Notes under the pieces: generated by a model
What the model saw: only the letters and a program-made list of their open reading frames with translations
Told to the model about the DNA's origin: nothing
Database searches by the model: none
Shown here: positions 61,016 through 64,000 of the stretch, piece after piece
How positions within the stretch are numbered: the first letter of the stretch is position 1
Layout of the letters: the number at the start of each line of letters is the position of its first letter
Translations under genes and position numbers: made by a program
Source of the DNA: Mastigocoleus testarum BC008
GTDB lineage: Bacteria; Cyanobacteriota; Cyanobacteriia; Cyanobacteriales; Nostocaceae
Length of the DNA: 64,000 bases
NCBI RefSeq assembly: GCF_001456025.1
Contig: NZ_LMTZ01000162.1
Location: 124,001 to 188,000 of the forward strand
Reading direction: 5' to 3'

Positions 61016-61061
61016 AATTGAATCTCCTTAAAGTGTATTAAAGTGTATTAAGGTATAAAAT

Positions 61062-62246
61062 TTATAGTTTTGTACTTGGCAACAGTATAGTTCTAGTAGA
61101 ATCTCCAATTGCAACACCACTAGGGTCTTGTAGGATACGAACAACAATAAACTCACTTGGAACCGCTGGTGCTAAACCTATTTCCGCAACAACCTTTCCG
61201 GTATCTCTAATTTCAGGAGGGTTAGTTTCTTCATCACACTTGATGTAAAAGGCTTCTGAGGGTGAATTCCCTTTTAATGCACCTTTTGCAAACAAACGAT
61301 TAAAATAAAATGTCAATTCGCGACGAATACTCGCCCATAGTATTGAGTTGTTAGGTTCAAATACAGTGTCTGCCATTTCCCGCTCAAGCCAACGTCCTAG
61401 GGTTAGAAACAGTCGCCGCACATTAATATAAAGCCATTGCTGTTCAGAACTGAGTGTTTTGGCTCCCCAGATACGAATCCCGCGTCCAGGAAATACCCGC
61501 AGAAAGTTCACACCTATAGGATCGAGTTCCCCCTGTTCGTCATTATTTAGGTTGAATTCCAGTTCAAGCACTCCCTCCAGGATTTCATTTGCTGGTACTT
61601 TATGAATGCCAATCAGATCGTCACAACGGGCATATACACCAGCAACATGACCGCAGGGTGGAATAAAATCAGCATTTTGCTGTGGACCATTGGATATTCG
61701 AACCCAAGGGTAGTATAAAGCACCATAACTTCCAGTCAAATTCCGCCGTTGTTCCTGAACTTTTTGAAGGTTAGCCCTGGGTAAAGAGTCCAAGATTGCA
61801 AAGCGATCACCTAGATCACTGCAATGTTTCAGCACAGCAGACTGCATGATTCCTACTTGCTCAGGGTCAGTTTTTACTGGGGGTAAGCCCATAATATCTG
61901 GGGCACACACCAAATCAATGGTATCTAGAAATTCCAATGCAGCTAATCCTTCCTCTAGCGCCTGTAGGGTAGCGTTTTTAAGACGAATCACATAACACAA
62001 ACGACCTCCATTCTGGAAAAAACCACGTACTGCATAAGCTAGATAGCTATTGGATAGCGGTTTGGTAAAAAACTCTCCGAACTCAGACCATAGTAACTTT
62101 TGGGGCTGATTTACAGGAATCTCTTCGCCTTGAAGGTTTCGGGAATTGCATATCCCAATAAAGGCAGGTACACCAGTATCCAGTTCCACTGCAGGCTGTG
62201 GACAAATATATTCTTTATAGAGACCTAGGGAGCTATACATAAGCAA
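61062..62246 (-). CDS. CIS sheath protein, second copy (Cis2-like)
   Basis: 394-aa contractile sheath protein. The C-terminal sheath domain contains FLRVFPGRGIRIWGAKTLSS, YINVRRLFLTLGRWLEREM, NNSILWASIRRELTFYF and the conserved EAFYIKCDEETNPPE. The N-terminus, starting LGLYKEYICPQPAVELDTGVP, has diverged from the paralogue at 62287, whose start is the classical PVYQTPGVYVEEV. Two or more sheath paralogues are normal in eCIS; one may form the end ring at the baseplate or cap. Confidence 0.94.
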   Translation of the reverse strand: MLMYSSLGLYKEYICPQPAVELDTGVPAFIGICNSRNLQGEEIPVNQPQKLLWSEFGEFFTKPLSNSYLAYAVRGFFQNGGRLCYVIRLKNATLQALEEGLAALEFLDTIDLVCAPDIMGLPPVKTDPEQVGIMQSAVLKHCSDLGDRFAILDSLPRANLQKVQEQRRNLTGSYGALYYPWVRISNGPQQNADFIPPCGHVAGVYARCDDLIGIHKVPANEILEGVLELEFNLNNDEQGELDPIGVNFLRVFPGRGIRIWGAKTLSSEQQWLYINVRRLFLTLGRWLEREMADTVFEPNNSILWASIRRELTFYFNRLFAKGALKGNSPSEAFYIKCDEETNPPEIRDTGKVVAEIGLAPAVPSEFIVVRILQDPSGVAIGDSTRTILLPSTKL

Positions 62247-62286
62247 CCTTTTATTGGGCTAAACAATTTATTGCGAATAAATAAGC

Positions 62287-63474
62287 TTATTGATTATTTT
62301 CTGGTCCTGACCATTGAGTTATGCGGAAGATGACAAACTCTGCTGGTTTGACAACTGCGACACCGATTTCTGTTACTACCTGACCCAAATCACGAACTTC
62401 GGGGGGATTAGTTTCTTCATCACATTTGACATAAAAAGCTTCTGCTGTGGTATCACCAAATAAAGCCCCATCTCGCCAGACATTGGTCAAGAAAGCAGAA
62501 ACATTGCGCCTGATTTTTGCCCAAAGTTTAGTGTCATTAGGTTCAAACACCGCCCATTGAGTACCTTCGTCAATCGATTCCCGTAGGTAAAGAAATAGGC
62601 GGCGGACATTGATATATGTCCATTCAGGCTCCTCTTTACTTGCCAGAGTTCGGGCACCCCAAACAGTAATATTGCCATCAAATTTGCGAATAATATTGAT
62701 ACCTTCTGGGTTTAGCCCTGCTTGTTCTGCTTTATTGATAACAACTTCAACTCCTAATGCACCCCTAATTACTTCATTCGCTGGTGCTTTGTGTACCCCA
62801 CGCTCAGTGTCCACTCGGGAATAGATTCCAGCAATGTGACCGCTGGGAGGAACGTAAATATTTTCTCTAGTAATTGGGTCAAAAACTTGAATCCGGGGAA
62901 AGTAAATAGCGCCATAGCTATCATCTCTAATACCTCCTTGAATGGCTTCTTTAGTGAGATTACTATTACTTACTCCTTCATAACGACCATCTAAAATTGC
63001 AAAGCGGTCTTGCAGATATGTGTCTTTACAATGATCCAGTACAGCAGTCTGAACAGCATCATCTACAGCACCAGGTATGACTACAATGGCAATTTCATCA
63101 ATAGGTTTGAAACTATCTAAGGCAGACTGAACAGTTTCTAAATTATTGATTTCATCATTATTGATTCGAGTCACCCAACATTGAGTACCACCATTGTTAA
63201 AAAAGCCAAACACGGCGTGAGCTAAAGTTGAGTTCCCATCCTGAAAATCACCAAAAGTAGTTTTAAATCTTTCCCAATTACTGATTAATTGTGGTTCATT
63301 GACTGGCGGTAGAGGATAAAATTCTGTTGGCAAAGTCCCTGGTCTTTCTGGCATTGTGACAATGTCAGATACATAGCCAATAAAACCAGCAGTGCTAGTA
63401 CCTACACCAGCAATTGGTTTACTTCCAGAGGATACCTCCTCAACGTATACTCCTGGCGTTTGATAAACGGGCAT
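62287..63474 (-). CDS. CIS sheath protein, first copy (Cis2)
   Basis: 395-aa contractile sheath subunit with the classical start MPVYQTPGVYVEEVSSGSKP. Sheath signatures are GFFNNGGTQCWVTRI, GINIIRKFDGNITVWGARTL, YINVRRLFLYLRESIDEG, and EAFYVKCDEETNPPEVRDL. A good Shine-Dalgarno (AAGGAG) precedes the ATG. It contracts to push the tube and spike through a membrane. It shares about the whole domain plan with the next gene, so the two arose by duplication. Confidence 0.96.
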   Translation of the reverse strand: MPVYQTPGVYVEEVSSGSKPIAGVGTSTAGFIGYVSDIVTMPERPGTLPTEFYPLPPVNEPQLISNWERFKTTFGDFQDGNSTLAHAVFGFFNNGGTQCWVTRINNDEINNLETVQSALDSFKPIDEIAIVVIPGAVDDAVQTAVLDHCKDTYLQDRFAILDGRYEGVSNSNLTKEAIQGGIRDDSYGAIYFPRIQVFDPITRENIYVPPSGHIAGIYSRVDTERGVHKAPANEVIRGALGVEVVINKAEQAGLNPEGINIIRKFDGNITVWGARTLASKEEPEWTYINVRRLFLYLRESIDEGTQWAVFEPNDTKLWAKIRRNVSAFLTNVWRDGALFGDTTAEAFYVKCDEETNPPEVRDLGQVVTEIGVAVVKPAEFVIFRITQWSGPENNQ

Positions 63475-63577
63475 TATTTTTACTCCTTATTTTTAAGTGG
63501 CAGTAGAGGCAAAATTATTCATTTAATTTCGCTACCAGTGAGGATTAATACCCCATCTGTTGATTTATTTCAAAAAG

Positions 63578-64000
63578 CTAAAGATTATTTGATTTTTTTG
63601 TCAAAATAAAGTTCAAATTTTCCTCTATTCCAGCTTCATTAAATACTACAGTCTGAGAAGTCGTTTGGTAACCTTGTGCAGAGATTATTATTGTGCGCTC
63701 AAATTTTTCTGCTGCCTCTATCGCATTCAATAAGTATTGACCCTCTTGATTACTAAAAGTACTTTCTTGACTGTACTTCAGTCGGACTTCAGCTAAGACA
63801 ATAGGGTCATCATCATCATCAAGTATCTGACCTTTTAAGCAAGTGGGTGTCAGTGTCAAATCAGCTACAGTAATAATGTTCTCATCTTCTGGAGCTTGAG
63901 AAACTCGGAGATCGAGAAAAGCCGTACCGTAACGCCTAGAAGCATTGTGAAAGAATGCATGCAAACGATATTCACCTTCAGGGAGATCCAAAAAGTGGAA
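63578..64000 (-). CDS. Carboxypeptidase-regulatory-like protein of the CIS locus (cut by window end)
   Basis: The frame is open to the right edge, so only the C-terminal 140 or so residues are seen. They start around FLDLPEGEYRLHAFF and contain LTPTCLKGQILDDDDDPIVLAEV, of which LKGQILDDDDDPI is the usual carboxypeptidase D regulatory-like (Ig-fold) opening, then NQEGQYLLN and GYQTTSQTVVF. In CIS loci such domains are often attached to the DUF4255 (Cis16-like tube terminator) protein placed before the sheath genes, so this could be its C-terminal part. That can only be inferred. Confidence 0.7.
   Translation of the reverse strand, partial: FHFLDLPEGEYRLHAFFHNASRRYGTAFLDLRVSQAPEDENIITVADLTLTPTCLKGQILDDDDDPIVLAEVRLKYSQESTFSNQEGQYLLNAIEAAEKFERTIIISAQGYQTTSQTVVFNEAGIEENLNFILTKKSNNL

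Noticed and set aside
35061..63474. Locus considered as a prophage or a type VI secretion system
   Set aside because: No capsid, terminase, integrase or lysis genes and no TssJLM membrane complex; the DUF4157 cargo and Cis15-type ATPase point to an eCIS-type system.

Overview
The window comes from a cyanobacterium, probably a filamentous, heterocyst-type lineage. The evidence is the PSI gene psaD followed by trpE, a small nblA gene (phycobilisome degradation), many HIP1 octamers (GCGATCGC), and abundant heptanucleotide tandem repeats between genes. The genus is inferred, not shown. No rRNA, tRNA or CRISPR array was recognised.

Bases 1-7.4 kb hold housekeeping and light/nitrogen genes: the 3' part of a GAF-histidine kinase, psaD, trpE, nblA, an amidase and a class I aminotransferase. 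Bases 7.4-10.7 kb hold a two-gene operon of a long prokaryotic Argonaute with an apparently complete DEDD site and a Cas4/RecB-like Fe-S nuclease. Bases 11.2-14.3 kb pair a nitrate/nitrite MFS permease with a stand-alone nitric oxide synthase oxygenase, followed by about 58 heptamer repeats. Bases 14.6-26.2 kb carry a cyanophycinase-like peptidase, a zinc-ribbon Ser/Thr kinase, purQ-purS, a Zur-type Fur regulator, a stomatin/NfeD pair, a zinc-ribbon PP2C phosphatase, a DUF547 protein, a glycosyltransferase and a rhodanese.

Bases 26.2-35 kb are an accessory zone. It contains a NACHT NTPase whose membrane N-terminus is separated by one in-frame stop, a TspO-like membrane protein plus a relic copy, a secreted cyanovirin-N-like protein, a beta/gamma-crystallin-like protein, a small basic secreted protein with a decayed copy next to it, and an AraC regulator and a lipoprotein that share a duplicated upstream region.

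Bases 35-64 kb, all on the minus strand, form one contractile injection system (CIS) locus of the eCIS/thylakoid-CIS type. Transcribed right to left it encodes a carboxypeptidase-regulatory-like protein (cut by the window edge), two sheaths, a tube, an assembly protein, a DUF6760-like protein, a second tube, a 660-aa low-similarity protein, a LysM hub protein, a gp27-like and a gp5-like spike protein, gp25, two giant baseplate-J proteins, a gpI-like tail protein with a beta-propeller, a 474-aa protein ending in a winged helix, a 2365-aa DUF4157 (eCIS core) putative cargo, a 190-aa acidic protein and the AAA+ ATPase. The most novel content is the giant cargo, with near-identical DNA repeats and a possible HNH-like C-terminal region, and its unexplained neighbours.
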